Below are positions 6,442-16,338 of a stretch of 64,000 bases of DNA, piece by piece (position 1 is the first letter of the stretch; each line of letters opens with the position of its first letter). Both the position numbers and the translations under genes were made by a program. The stretch spans positions 1-64,000 of the forward strand of contig JAQXSW010000012.1 in NCBI GenBank assembly GCA_029219165.1. The letters run 5' to 3'. Source of the stretch: Oscillospiraceae bacterium (GTDB taxonomy: Bacteria; Bacillota; Clostridia; Oscillospirales; Acutalibacteraceae). Below the pieces are notes generated by a model that saw only the letters and a list, made by a program, of their open reading frames with translations, was not told the DNA's origin and did not search any database.

Positions 6442-7935
6442 ATGGAACAGCAACGCACGTATATTGCAATTGACCTTAAGTCATTTTATGCGTCAGTTGA
6501 ATGTGTTGAGCGTGGACTGGATCCACTTACAACAAATCTTGTTGTTGCAGATAAAGGACGTACAGAAAAGACTATATGTCTTGCAGTGTCCCCCTCTTTA
6601 AAGGCATATGGAATACCGGGCAGAGCAAGGCTTTTTGAAGTTGTTGAGAAGGTAAAAGAAGTAAACGCTCTTAGGTTTTCTAAAAACGGAAATAAGCCAT
6701 TTAAAGGTAAGTCAACAAATTCAATTGAACTGAAAGATCCGTCGCTTAAACTTGACTTTATTGCTGCAACTCCACGCATGAAACTTTATATGGAGTACAG
6801 CACAAGAATATATCAAATTTATTTGAAGTATGTGGCACCTGAAGATATTCACGTATATTCCGTAGACGAAGTGTTCATTGATGTCACAAACTATTTGAAG
6901 TTTAATAAAATGACACCGCGTGAAATGGCATTAGCAATGGTTAAGGATGTATTTAATCAAACCAAAATAACAGCTACAGCCGGTATAGGTACAAACTTGT
7001 ATCTTGCTAAAGTTGCCATGGACATAGAGGCAAAACACATAAAGGCTGATAAGGATGGAGTGCGCATTGCCGAACTTGATGAGATGTCATATAGGAGAAA
7101 CCTGTGGGACCACAGACCGCTTACTGACTTTTGGCGTGTTGGCAGAGGCTATGCAAAGAAACTTGAGGCAAACGGTCTTTACACAATGGGAGATATTGCG
7201 CGTTGTTCAGTGGGCCAAAAAGGTTCATTCTACAGTGAAGATTTACTCTACAAATTGTTTGGCATAAATGCGGAACTTCTAATTGACCACGCATGGGGTT
7301 GGGAACCGTGTACTATTGCTGAAATAAAGGCATATAAACCGGAGAATAACAGTGTAAGTCAGGGTCAGGTTTTGAAGGAACCTTATTCTTATGAGAAGGC
7401 AAGGATTGTTGTTCGTGAAATGGTTGAAATGGTAGCTCTTGACCTAGTTGACAAGGGGCTTGTTACTGATCAAATTGTGTTGACCATAGGGTATGACATA
7501 ATTGATGCAGCCTCCTATAAGGGAGAAATAATTACAGATTACTATGGACGAAAAATCCCAAAGCAGGCACATGGAAGCGCTTCCTGTGAGCGATTCACTG
7601 CATCTACAAAACTTTTGACATCTGCCGCAATGGAGGTGTTTGACAATATTGTGGACAAAAACCTCCATGTCAGGCGAATATATGTCGTAGCAAACCATGT
7701 TATGGATGAGAAGGCGGCGAAAGAAAACATGGGCTTTGAGCAACTTGACCTGTTCAAGGACTATGAGGCGGAACGAAAGACCGATGAATTTCTTGAAAAG
7801 GAAAGCAGCCTTCAACATGCAATGCTGGGCATAAAGAAAAAATACGGTAAGAATGCAATTTTAAAAGGCACAAACTTTAAGGAAGGAGCAACCGCCATAG
7901 AACGTAACGGTCAAGTTGGCGGTCACAAGGCATAA
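6442..7935 (+). CDS. Y-family DNA polymerase (UmuC/DinB-like, UvrX type)
   Basis: 497 residues. The N-terminal catalytic motif IAIDLKSFYASVE (residues 8-20) and the SVDEVFIDV motif near residue 140 supply the metal-binding acidic residues. GIGTNLYLAKVAMD and a helix-hairpin-helix region follow. It is a translesion polymerase of the Gram-positive UvrX/YqjW type, to which the adjacent YolD gene also belongs. ATG 6442 follows GGAGGGGAG; a longer open frame runs into the repeat array but has no ribosome binding site. A TATAAT at 6409-6414 is the likely -10. I saw no LexA box (CGAAC-N4-GTTCG) in the short upstream region. Confidence 0.92.
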   Translation: MEQQRTYIAIDLKSFYASVECVERGLDPLTTNLVVADKGRTEKTICLAVSPSLKAYGIPGRARLFEVVEKVKEVNALRFSKNGNKPFKGKSTNSIELKDPSLKLDFIAATPRMKLYMEYSTRIYQIYLKYVAPEDIHVYSVDEVFIDVTNYLKFNKMTPREMALAMVKDVFNQTKITATAGIGTNLYLAKVAMDIEAKHIKADKDGVRIAELDEMSYRRNLWDHRPLTDFWRVGRGYAKKLEANGLYTMGDIARCSVGQKGSFYSEDLLYKLFGINAELLIDHAWGWEPCTIAEIKAYKPENNSVSQGQVLKEPYSYEKARIVVREMVEMVALDLVDKGLVTDQIVLTIGYDIIDAASYKGEIITDYYGRKIPKQAHGSASCERFTASTKLLTSAAMEVFDNIVDKNLHVRRIYVVANHVMDEKAAKENMGFEQLDLFKDYEAERKTDEFLEKESSLQHAMLGIKKKYGKNAILKGTNFKEGATAIERNGQVGGHKA

Positions 7936-8336
7936 TGGGCAAGTATGACGACATAATTAATCTTCCACATCATCAGTCTATTACAAGAGCCCATATGCCT
8001 ATGCGTGACAGAGCAGCTCAGTTTGCCCCTTTCGCCGCCCTTCGTGGCTACGACGACGAAGTCATAGAAACTGCTCGTCTTACAGATAGAAAGATAGTTC
8101 TTGATGAAAATGAAATATCTAAAATAGACGGTGTTTTACAGCTTGTTATGGCAAATATAAAGCTTCAGCCTGAAATAAGAGTTACCCATTTTGTAAAGGA
8201 TGATAAAAAGTCCGGTGGTGCATATATAACCACAACCGGGAGAGTAAAAAACATAGACGAATATGATAGAAAAATAGTTTTTACAAATAGGGTGGAAATT
8301 CAAATTGAAGATATTTTAACTGCTGAAATCTTATAG
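7935..8336 (+). CDS. YolD-like protein
   Basis: 133 residues with the YolD family signature: MGKYDDIINLPHHQSITRAH at the start, MRDRAAQFAPFAALRGYDD, and a C-terminal strand region ending VEIQIEDILTAEIL. YolD-like proteins are nearly always encoded beside UvrX-type Y-family polymerases and are thought to be functionally related to UmuD. The start overlaps the polymerase stop (TAATG). A strong terminator follows. Confidence 0.92.
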   Translation: MGKYDDIINLPHHQSITRAHMPMRDRAAQFAPFAALRGYDDEVIETARLTDRKIVLDENEISKIDGVLQLVMANIKLQPEIRVTHFVKDDKKSGGAYITTTGRVKNIDEYDRKIVFTNRVEIQIEDILTAEIL

Positions 8337-8350
8337 AAAATAAGGCGACT

Positions 8351-8391
8351 AAACGCACGGAAAATGCACGTAATTTTCAGTGCGTTTTTTG
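8351..8391 (+). terminator. terminator after yolD
   Basis: AAACGCAC-gg-AAAAT pairs with ATTTT-ca-GTGCGTTT, followed by a run of six T. Confidence 0.88.
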
Positions 8392-8413
8392 TCACTTATT
8401 TTAGTTATATTAT

Positions 8414-8442
8414 TTGTAAAAGAGGTTCACTTATGGTAAAAT
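8414..8442 (+). promoter_or_regulatory. promoter of the MurE-like gene
   Basis: TTGTAA (8414-8419), a 17-base spacer, TAAAAT (8437-8442), 53 bases before the start codon. Confidence 0.6.
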
Positions 8443-8495
8443 ATTTGGAGCCAAATTATGTATTTTATTTATCATAAGAATGTGAGGAACAATTT

Positions 8496-10007
8496 ATGAT
8501 TAAAACAATTAAAAATTTTTATGACATTTTGAATGAAAAGAATTTAATTTTGGAATCAAGCATACCAAATGAAATTCTGAATAGAGAAATCACATGCCTC
8601 ACTTTTGACAATAGAGAAGTTGACGGTCCTTCAATCTTTGTTTGTAAGGGCGCACATTTTAAAGAGGAATATTTAATTTCAGCAATCAGTTCGGGTGCAC
8701 TACTTTATGTAAGTGAGCAAGAATATGATGTGGATGCCGCATTCATAAAAGTATCTGATATTAGACTTTCCATGGTTTACCTTGCAGAAATATTCTATGA
8801 AAATGCTCCGAGTAAAATTACCTCAATTGGTATCACAGGTACAAAGGGTAAAAGTACAACTGCTTATTACCTCAGAAATATTTTAAATCTTTGGCTTAAG
8901 GCTGAAGGAAAACCGGAGTGTGCAATTATTTCTTCAATTGACACATATGACGGAGTAATAAGAGAGGAATCTCATCTTACAACGCCGGAGGCAATGCCAC
9001 TTCATAAAAACTTCTATAATGCAGTAAATAGTGGAATTTCACATCTTGTTATGGAGGTTTCAAGTCAGGCTCTTAAGTATAATCGTGTAACAGATATATG
9101 TTTTGACGTTGCATGTTTTACCAATATTGGTGTGGATCATATAAGCCCAATTGAGCACACAGATTTTGAAGACTATTTTTCAGCAAAACTAAAGTTGTTT
9201 GATACTTGCAAGACAGCTTGTATTAACACTGATGCACAGTATTCAGATAGAGTTTTAGAATATGCAGAAGGCAAGTGCAAAATTGTAACATTTGGTTCAA
9301 TGGAATCCAATACAATTTACTGCAAGAACATTGAAAAGAAGGAGGATGGTCTTTACTTTAACGTCCGTACTCCGGAATATGAAGATGAAATTTCAATTAC
9401 TATGCCCGGTATTTTTAATGTGTCAAATGCACTTGCTGCAATTGCAATGTCTTACGTCCTTGGCATTCCAAAGGAATACGTAAAAGAGGGACTTAGAACA
9501 GCTCGTGCCGGTGGAAGAATGCAGGTTTATGGAAGTAAGGACAAAAAGATAGTTGTAATAGTAGACTATGCACACAATGCAATGAGCTTTGAAGCACTCT
9601 ATAATTCTACAAGAGTGGAATATCCGGGAAGAAAGATTGTAACCGTATTTGGATGTCCGGGAATGAAGGCTCTTTTAAGACGACATGATCTTGGTGACAG
9701 TGCGGGAAAGAATTCTGACTTTGTATTTATTACAGAAGAGGATTCAGGAGAAGAACCATTTATGAAAATTGCAAAGGATATTGAAGAAAATCTTGGAGAT
9801 TGTCCGCATGAAATACTTGAGGACCGTGGTCTTTCAATATTCAAAGCAATAAATGAATATGCAGACGGAGAGGAAAAAATAATTCTCATAACCGGTAAAG
9901 GAGAGGAAACACGACAAAAGAGGGGAACCCTTTATATAGACTGTCCTTCAGATGTTGAATACACGTATGAAGCACTCAAAGCATATGACGAAAAACATCC
10001 GGTATAA
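8496..10007 (+). CDS. divergent MurE-like Mur ligase
   Basis: 503 residues with all three Mur-ligase domains: N-terminal substrate domain, central ATPase with P-loop ITGTKGKSTT (about residues 113-122), the MEVSSQAL and TNIGVDHIS elements, a carbamylated-lysine motif YFSAKLKLFD, and DYAHN at the third domain. It therefore joins an amino acid to a UDP-MurNAc-type or related substrate. The amino-acid specificity motif is not standard: where MurE has DNPR-x-EDP (diaminopimelate) it has EEDSGEEP, GCGGDRD is replaced by GCPGMKA, and GKGHE by GKGEE. The substrate is therefore uncertain. It stands alone upstream of argF rather than in a cell-wall cluster and may be a paralogue. Confidence 0.8.
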   Translation: MIKTIKNFYDILNEKNLILESSIPNEILNREITCLTFDNREVDGPSIFVCKGAHFKEEYLISAISSGALLYVSEQEYDVDAAFIKVSDIRLSMVYLAEIFYENAPSKITSIGITGTKGKSTTAYYLRNILNLWLKAEGKPECAIISSIDTYDGVIREESHLTTPEAMPLHKNFYNAVNSGISHLVMEVSSQALKYNRVTDICFDVACFTNIGVDHISPIEHTDFEDYFSAKLKLFDTCKTACINTDAQYSDRVLEYAEGKCKIVTFGSMESNTIYCKNIEKKEDGLYFNVRTPEYEDEISITMPGIFNVSNALAAIAMSYVLGIPKEYVKEGLRTARAGGRMQVYGSKDKKIVVIVDYAHNAMSFEALYNSTRVEYPGRKIVTVFGCPGMKALLRRHDLGDSAGKNSDFVFITEEDSGEEPFMKIAKDIEENLGDCPHEILEDRGLSIFKAINEYADGEEKIILITGKGEETRQKRGTLYIDCPSDVEYTYEALKAYDEKHPV

Positions 10008-10035
10008 AAATAATAAATAATATTGTATTTTTATA

Positions 10036-10117
10036 TTGACTTTGAATGCATAAAAATGTATTATTTATGCAATGATTTTATATATTTATGCATAAATATT
10101 CAAATTTATGCATAAAT
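10036..10117 (+). promoter_or_regulatory. argF promoter with ArgR-type (ARG box) operators
   Basis: TTGACT (10036-10041), 17 bases, TATTAT (10059-10064) is a strong promoter. Inside it, AATGCATAAAAATGTATT (10045-10062) is an 18-base imperfect palindrome of the ARG-box kind. Downstream, TTTATGCATAAAT occurs twice (10085-10097 and 10105-10117) with a 20-base period, about two helical turns, as in paired ARG boxes. Repression of argF and possibly of carAB by an ArgR hexamer with arginine is inferred. Confidence 0.75.
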
Positions 10118-10186
10118 AACCAAATAAAGTTACAAAATATGCAAATAATATGTGCAGATTTTTCAACAGATGAAAGGAAGACAAAA

Positions 10187-11170
10187 ATGAACCTTAAAGG
10201 AAGAGATCTTTTAAAGCTTTTGGACTATACTCCAGAGGAAATTGAATACCTCCTTGACCTCTCTGCTGAACTTAAGGAGAAGAAAAAGAATGGTGTTCCT
10301 CATGACATGTTTAGGGGAAAGAATATTGCCCTTGTTTTTGAAAAGGCAAGCACTAGAACCCGTTGCAGTTTTGAAGTTGCGGCTCATGACCTTGGAATGG
10401 GAACAACATACTTAAATCCAAGAGATTCTCAAATGGGTAAAAAGGAAACAATTAAGGACACAGCTCGTGTTCTTGCAAGCATATATGACGGAATTGAGTA
10501 CAGAGGTTTTGGCCAGGAAATAGTAGAGGAAATTGCAAAGTATTCAAAGGTTCCTGTTTGGAATGGTCTTACAAATGAATTCCACCCAACCCAAATTCTT
10601 GCCGACTTCCTTACAATAAAGGAACACTTCGGATACCTTAAGGGAATAAACTTCGTATATATGGGAGACGCTCGTTACAATATGGGTAACTCACTCATGG
10701 TTGGTTGTGCAAAGATGGGACTTAACTTTACAGCTTGTGCTCCAAAGAAGTACTTTCCGGATCAAGAACTCATAAAGACATGTGAGGAAATCTGTAAGGA
10801 AACAGGTGCTACTCTTACTTTTGAAGAGGATCCAATTAAGGCTACAAAGAATGCAAATGTTATTTATACAGACGTTTGGGTTTCAATGGGTGAGCCACTT
10901 GAGGTTTGGGAAGAACGTATAAGTGAACTTGGACCTTACCAAGTAAACAAAGCGCTTATGGATAACGCTGCTGACAATGTAGTATTTATGCACTGTCTCC
11001 CGTCATTCCACGATGCAAACACTGAAATAGGTCAGGAAATGTGTGAAAAGTTTGGCCGTAAGGATATGGAAGTTACAGACGAAGTCTTTGAAAGTGAACA
11101 GTCAATTGTTTTTGAAGAAGCTGAAAACAGAATGCACACAATAAAAGCCGTTATGGCTGCCACCCTTTAA
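10187..11170 (+). CDS. argF: ornithine carbamoyltransferase
   Basis: 327 residues. It has the carbamoyl-phosphate loop STRTRCSFE, the HPTQ motif, the ornithine-specific SMG loop ([12 protein letters not shown], here [12 protein letters not shown]) and the HCLP motif with its catalytic cysteine. It makes citrulline from ornithine and carbamoyl phosphate in arginine synthesis. The start is ATG 10187, preceded by AAAGGAAG; an upstream in-frame ATG at 10088 lies inside the operator repeats and would encode an untypical tail. The carbamoyl-phosphate synthase genes follow at once, supplying its substrate. Confidence 0.96.
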   Translation: MNLKGRDLLKLLDYTPEEIEYLLDLSAELKEKKKNGVPHDMFRGKNIALVFEKASTRTRCSFEVAAHDLGMGTTYLNPRDSQMGKKETIKDTARVLASIYDGIEYRGFGQEIVEEIAKYSKVPVWNGLTNEFHPTQILADFLTIKEHFGYLKGINFVYMGDARYNMGNSLMVGCAKMGLNFTACAPKKYFPDQELIKTCEEICKETGATLTFEEDPIKATKNANVIYTDVWVSMGEPLEVWEERISELGPYQVNKALMDNAADNVVFMHCLPSFHDANTEIGQEMCEKFGRKDMEVTDEVFESEQSIVFEEAENRMHTIKAVMAATL

Positions 11171-11194
11171 GAATACAGAATAGGAGACGCCATA

Positions 11195-12256
11195 ATGCAG
11201 AAAAGATATCTCGTACTATCAGACGGAACAGTTTTTGAGGGCTTTGCTTTTGGAGCGGATATAGAGTCCATTGGAGAGCTTGTTTTTACAACAGGCATGT
11301 GTGGATACATAGAAACTCTAACAGACCCTAGTTACTTTGGACAAATTGTCCTTCAAACATTCCCTTTAATAGGAAACTATGGAATTATTCCAGAGGACTA
11401 TGAGGGTAAATGTTGTGTTAAAGGATACGTGGTTCGTGAATGGTGTGATGCACCGTCAAACTTTAGATCTGAAAAGGATTTAAATACTTTTCTAAAAGAG
11501 GAAGGCGTTCCGGGTATTTACGGAATAGATACCAGAGAAATCACAAAGATCATTCGTGAACACGGCGTAATGAATGCAATTATCTGTAATGAAATTCCAA
11601 AAGACTTGACAGAGGTTAAGAATTACATAATTAAAGATGCAGTTCCAAGTGTTACTTGTAAAAAAGAGCACGTTGAAAATGCAATAGACGAGATTAAATA
11701 CAATGTTACTCTTGTAGATTATGGCGCAAAGAAAAATATAATAAGAGAACTTCAAAAGCGTGGATGTAATGTTCGCGTAGTACCGGCAACATACACAGCG
11801 GAAGAAATTTTATGGACAAATCCAGACGGAATTATGCTTTCAAACGGACCTGGAGATCCCGCTGAAAATACATTCCAAATTGAACAGATAAAGAAGCTCC
11901 TTGGCAAGGTTCCAATCTTTGGAATCTGCCTTGGACATCAACTTACAGCCCTAGCCTCGGGTGGGGTTACAGAAAAACTTAAATATGGACATAGAGGCGT
12001 TAATCAACCTTGTAAAGAAGTGAATGGAACCAGAACATTTATAACTAGCCAAAACCACGGATATGCTGTTGTTTCCGGCAGTATAAAGAAAGGTAAGGAA
12101 AGCTTCATAAATGCAAACGATAAAACCTGTGAAGGTATTGATTATCCGGAGTATAAAGCCTTTACAGTACAGTTCCATCCTGAGGCATGTACAGGACCTA
12201 AGGATACGAGTTTTTTATTTGATAGATTCGTTAGCTTGATGGGAGGTACAGACTAA
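11195..12256 (+). CDS. carA: carbamoyl-phosphate synthase small (glutaminase) subunit
   Basis: 353 residues. The N-terminal CarA domain (FTTGMCGYIETLTDPSYFGQ) is followed by a class I glutamine amidotransferase with nucleophile motif GICLGHQ and the FHPEA histidine-glutamate pair. It releases ammonia from glutamine for CarB. AGGAGA precedes ATG 11195. The stop overlaps the carB start (TAATG). Shared by arginine and pyrimidine synthesis. Confidence 0.97.
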   Translation: MQKRYLVLSDGTVFEGFAFGADIESIGELVFTTGMCGYIETLTDPSYFGQIVLQTFPLIGNYGIIPEDYEGKCCVKGYVVREWCDAPSNFRSEKDLNTFLKEEGVPGIYGIDTREITKIIREHGVMNAIICNEIPKDLTEVKNYIIKDAVPSVTCKKEHVENAIDEIKYNVTLVDYGAKKNIIRELQKRGCNVRVVPATYTAEEILWTNPDGIMLSNGPGDPAENTFQIEQIKKLLGKVPIFGICLGHQLTALASGGVTEKLKYGHRGVNQPCKEVNGTRTFITSQNHGYAVVSGSIKKGKESFINANDKTCEGIDYPEYKAFTVQFHPEACTGPKDTSFLFDRFVSLMGGTD

Positions 12257-15200
12257 TGCCGCTTAATAAAGATATTAAGAAAGTACTTGTAATTGGTTCC
12301 GGTCCTATTGTCATTGGACAGGCTGCGGAATTTGACTATGCCGGTGCTCAGGCATGTCGTGTGCTAAAAGAGGCAGGAGTAAATGTTGTTCTTGTAAATT
12401 CAAATCCTGCAACCATCATGACAGACAATGCTCTTGCAGATGAAATATATTTAGAGCCTCTTACAGCAGAAACTCTTAAGAGAATTATTGAAAAAGAAAA
12501 ACCGGACAGTCTCCTTGCAGGTCTTGGAGGACAGACCGGTCTTACAATATCCATGCAGCTTGAAAAGGATGGCTTTTTGGAATCACACGGAGTAAAGCTC
12601 ATTGGTACAAATGTTGAGGCAATTGATAAGGCCGAAGACAGAGAACTTTTCAAGCAGACAATGGACGAAATAGGTGAACCTACGGTTCCATCTGAAATTG
12701 CAACAAATATAAAAGATTCCCTTGAAATTGCAAAAGAAATCGGATATCCGGTAATAGTTCGTCCTGCTTTCACTTTAGGTGGAGCGGGTGGTGGCGTTGC
12801 GGCCAACGAAGAGGAACTTAAGATTATTGCAAAGACCGGCCTTGACGCTTCTCCTATTACACAAATTCTTGTTGAGAAGTGCATTTCCGGTTGGAAAGAA
12901 ATAGAGTTTGAAACAATGCGTGACTATGCAGGCAATGTAATTGCTGTCTGCTCAATGGAGAATTTTGACCCGGTTGGTATTCATACGGGTGACAGTATTG
13001 TTGTAGCTCCGGCACTTACCCTTTCAGACAAGGAATATCAAATGCTCAGAAGTGCATCGTTAAATATTATTTCTGCCCTTGGTATTGTCGGTGGATGTAA
13101 TTGTCAGTTTGCTTTGAACCCTGACAGTTTTGAGTATTCAGTAATAGAAGTTAACCCTCGTGTTTCACGTTCTTCAGCTCTTGCTTCAAAGGCTACCGGT
13201 TACCCAATTGCTAAAATTACAACTAAAATTGCCCTTGGCTATACACTGGATGAAATTCCAAACGACATAACAGGGAAGACCTGTGCATGCTTTGAGCCAA
13301 CTCTTGATTATGTTGTAGTTAAGTTCCCAAAGTGGCCTTTTGAAAAGTTCCAGGGCGCTTCCAGAAAGCTTGGAACTCAGATGAAGGCAACCGGAGAGGT
13401 TATGTCTATTGCACCAAATTTTGAAATGGCTATGATGAAGGCTGTTCGTGGAGCTGAAATAGGTCTTAACTCTCTTAACACAGTAAAGAAAATTAGTTCC
13501 GGTCCAATTCTTGAAAGGCTTACTCTTCAAGATGACTATAGACTTTTCACAATATTTGAGGCGCTCCACGAAGGCATTTCAATTGAAAAAATTCATGAAA
13601 TTACAAGAATAGATCTTTGGTTCCTTGCAAAACTCAAAAAACTTTCTGATTTCGAAGCTATTCTTAAAGATATTAAAGACGGCAAGGTTAAAGTTACAGA
13701 GGACATTTATCTTGAAGGAAAGCGTCTTGGATATCCGGACGATGCATTCGTTTCTCTATCGGGAATTGAATCGCTGGAAAAGGCCGGTATTGAGCCAAAA
13801 GAAGCTGTTTTTAAAATGGTAGACACTTGTGGTGCAGAGTTTGATGCAAAGACACCATATTTCTACTCAACATACGACAAGACTTGCGAGGCAAGAACAT
13901 TTAAACGTTCAGGAAAGCCTACGGTTATGGTTTTGGGTTCAGGTCCTATCCGTATTGGACAGGGTATAGAATTTGATTACTCCTCTGTTCATTGTGTTTG
14001 GACCCTTAAGGAATTAGGATATGATGTTGTAATTGTAAATAATAATCCTGAAACGGTTTCAACAGACTATGACACCGCTGACAGACTTTATTTTGAGCCT
14101 TTAACACCTGAAGATGTAATGAACATTATTAAGGTTGAAAAGCCAATAGGAGTTGTTGTAGCCTTCGGTGGACAGACTGCAATTAAACTTACTAAATTTC
14201 TTTCAGAAAATGGAATTCAAATCCTTGGAACCTCTGCTGAAAGCATAGATACAGCCGAGGACCGTGAACAGTTTGATGCACTTCTTGAGAAGTTCCATAT
14301 AAAGCGACCTAAGGGCTTTGGCGTCAACACTTTAAATCAGGCACTTTTTGCTGCGGACAAACTTGGATATCCGGTTCTTCTTCGTCCATCCTATGTAATA
14401 GGCGGACAAAACATGAAGATAGTTCATGATGAAAATGAAGTTCGTGTTTACATGGAAAAAATACTTGCCCAAGGTATAGACAATCCTGTTCTTGTTGACA
14501 AATATATGATGGGTACAGAAATTGAAGTTGACGTAATTTCAGACGGAACAGACGTTTTAATTCCGGGAGTAATGCAGCATATTGAACGTGCCGGCGTTCA
14601 TAGTGGCGATTCAATTGCTGTATATCCACCATTCAACATAAACGATAAAATGATGCAGACCGTTGTTGAGTGCTCTGAAAAACTTGCCCTTTCTCTTGGC
14701 ACAAAGGGGCTTGTAAATATTCAATATCTCATTTATCATAATGATCTTTATGTAATTGAGGTTAACCCTAGAGCATCCCGTACAATTCCTTATATAAGTA
14801 AGGTTGCAGGTGTTCCGATGGTTGATCTTGCAAGTAAGGTAATGCTTGGTGCAGAACTAAAAACACTTGGATTTGGAACCGGACTTTATAAGACACCACC
14901 ATATTTTGCGGTAAAAGTTCCTGTATTCTCTTTTGAAAAACTCATGGATGCCAACTCTTATCTTGGACCTGAAATGAAGTCAACAGGAGAAGTTCTTGGT
15001 ATAGGAAAGAACTTAAATGAGGCTTTGTTTAAGGGTATTACTGCATCCGGTCGTGTGTTTAAAACGCCAAATAAGAGTGCGGGCACAGGTGTGCTTATAA
15101 GTGTTGAAAGTCATGATGAACTTGAGGTCATTTCTCTTGCTAAAAAGATATACGATTTAGGTTTTGTAATATATGCAACACCTGACACTGCAAATGCTAT

Positions 15201-16326
15201 TGAAAATCTTGGAATAAAAGTTAAGCATGTATCTGATATAAGTAATTCAACCGAGGTTTCAGAGCTCCTTGAAAATGAAAACATAAGCTTCATTGTATAT
15301 ACAGGAGCTTTAATGGACGAAACAGTAGATGACTACATTTCTCTTTCAAGAAAAGCGTTGTTCCTTGGTATTCCATGCTTTACATCACTGGATACCGCAA
15401 ATGCTGCGGCAGATATTATTGCAAGTAGATATACTCAGCAAAACACAGAACTTATAGACATAAATAACATGCGTGAAACAAAGCAGGTTATTGAATTTAC
15501 AAAAATGGTTGCAACAGGTGACGATTACATTTTCATCGAGAATTTTGATGGAAGTGTTACCAGTCCGGAATCCCTCTGTCTTTCAATGTGTGACAGAAAT
15601 ACGGGAGTGGGTGCAAATGGTATTATATTAATTGAGCATTCAAATGTTGCAGACATGAAAATGCGTATTTTCAACAGTGACGGTTCAGAAGGTCACATGG
15701 CCGGTAACGGTATCAGAAGTGTGGCAAAGTATGTGTCTGATAACGGATATTCAGAGGGTCGTGATGTTGTTTCAATTGAAACTCCTAGTGGCGTTAAGGA
15801 AATAAAGGTGTATACTAAAGATGGACGCGTTACCTACGCAAGTGTTAACATGGGACGTGCAAATCTTCTTTCAAGTAGTGTTCCTGTCACTCTTCCTGCC
15901 ACAAAAGTCATTAATTATCCAACAGAAATTGGTGACAAGAGGTACAGAATTACATGCGTATCCTTTGGTAACCCTCACTGTGTTGTTTTCCAAAAGTCAG
16001 TAGATGATTTGGATCTTAATGTAATTGGACCAAAGTTTGAAAATGCGGATATTTTCCCTGAAAGAACAAATACAGAGTTTGTACGTGTTGTAAATGAAAA
16101 TACCCTTAAAATGCGTGTTTATGAGCGTGGAACAGGAGAAACAAAAGCCTGTGGCACCGGAGCTTGTGCAGCGGTTGTGGCTGCGTGTGAAACAGGTTTC
16201 TGTAAAAAAGGAGAAGACATTACTGTCAAACTTCCGGGTGGAGACCTTGTTGTTAACTATACAGATGACGCAGTTATCCTTTCGGGTGATGCAAACCTTG
16301 CCTATAAGGGTATGTACCAATATTAA
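12256..16326 (+). CDS. carB: carbamoyl-phosphate synthase large subunit fused to a DapF-like domain
   Basis: 1356 residues in one uninterrupted frame. Residues 1 to about 1070 are a complete CarB: two ATP-grasp halves (ITIGQAAEFDYAG-type and PIRIGQGIEFDYS starts) and a C-terminal MGS-like allosteric domain. From about residue 1072 (ATG 15469) a full-length diaminopimelate-epimerase fold follows: FTKMVATGDDYIFIE, FNSDGSEGHMAGNGIRSVAK, FGNPHCV, ERGTGETKACGTGACA. The second catalytic cysteine (ACGTGACA) is present, but the first, normally in MCGNG, is alanine (MAGNG), and the usual GNDF/Y is GDDY. No ribosome binding site precedes ATG 15469, so a true fusion is likely. Epimerase activity is doubtful. 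Confidence 0.93.
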   Translation: MPLNKDIKKVLVIGSGPIVIGQAAEFDYAGAQACRVLKEAGVNVVLVNSNPATIMTDNALADEIYLEPLTAETLKRIIEKEKPDSLLAGLGGQTGLTISMQLEKDGFLESHGVKLIGTNVEAIDKAEDRELFKQTMDEIGEPTVPSEIATNIKDSLEIAKEIGYPVIVRPAFTLGGAGGGVAANEEELKIIAKTGLDASPITQILVEKCISGWKEIEFETMRDYAGNVIAVCSMENFDPVGIHTGDSIVVAPALTLSDKEYQMLRSASLNIISALGIVGGCNCQFALNPDSFEYSVIEVNPRVSRSSALASKATGYPIAKITTKIALGYTLDEIPNDITGKTCACFEPTLDYVVVKFPKWPFEKFQGASRKLGTQMKATGEVMSIAPNFEMAMMKAVRGAEIGLNSLNTVKKISSGPILERLTLQDDYRLFTIFEALHEGISIEKIHEITRIDLWFLAKLKKLSDFEAILKDIKDGKVKVTEDIYLEGKRLGYPDDAFVSLSGIESLEKAGIEPKEAVFKMVDTCGAEFDAKTPYFYSTYDKTCEARTFKRSGKPTVMVLGSGPIRIGQGIEFDYSSVHCVWTLKELGYDVVIVNNNPETVSTDYDTADRLYFEPLTPEDVMNIIKVEKPIGVVVAFGGQTAIKLTKFLSENGIQILGTSAESIDTAEDREQFDALLEKFHIKRPKGFGVNTLNQALFAADKLGYPVLLRPSYVIGGQNMKIVHDENEVRVYMEKILAQGIDNPVLVDKYMMGTEIEVDVISDGTDVLIPGVMQHIERAGVHSGDSIAVYPPFNINDKMMQTVVECSEKLALSLGTKGLVNIQYLIYHNDLYVIEVNPRASRTIPYISKVAGVPMVDLASKVMLGAELKTLGFGTGLYKTPPYFAVKVPVFSFEKLMDANSYLGPEMKSTGEVLGIGKNLNEALFKGITASGRVFKTPNKSAGTGVLISVESHDELEVISLAKKIYDLGFVIYATPDTANAIENLGIKVKHVSDISNSTEVSELLENENISFIVYTGALMDETVDDYISLSRKALFLGIPCFTSLDTANAAADIIASRYTQQNTELIDINNMRETKQVIEFTKMVATGDDYIFIENFDGSVTSPESLCLSMCDRNTGVGANGIILIEHSNVADMKMRIFNSDGSEGHMAGNGIRSVAKYVSDNGYSEGRDVVSIETPSGVKEIKVYTKDGRVTYASVNMGRANLLSSSVPVTLPATKVINYPTEIGDKRYRITCVSFGNPHCVVFQKSVDDLDLNVIGPKFENADIFPERTNTEFVRVVNENTLKMRVYERGTGETKACGTGACAAVVAACETGFCKKGEDITVKLPGGDLVVNYTDDAVILSGDANLAYKGMYQY

Positions 16327-16338
16327 AGGAGAATTAAT

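Noticed and set aside
12348-12884. Minus-strand frame of 178 codons inside carB
   Set aside because: It is opposite a conserved ATP-grasp region, with no ribosome site and no recognisable protein.
15469-16326. Separate dapF gene downstream of carB
   Set aside because: The frame is continuous from carB, no stop precedes ATG 15469, and there is no ribosome binding site there.
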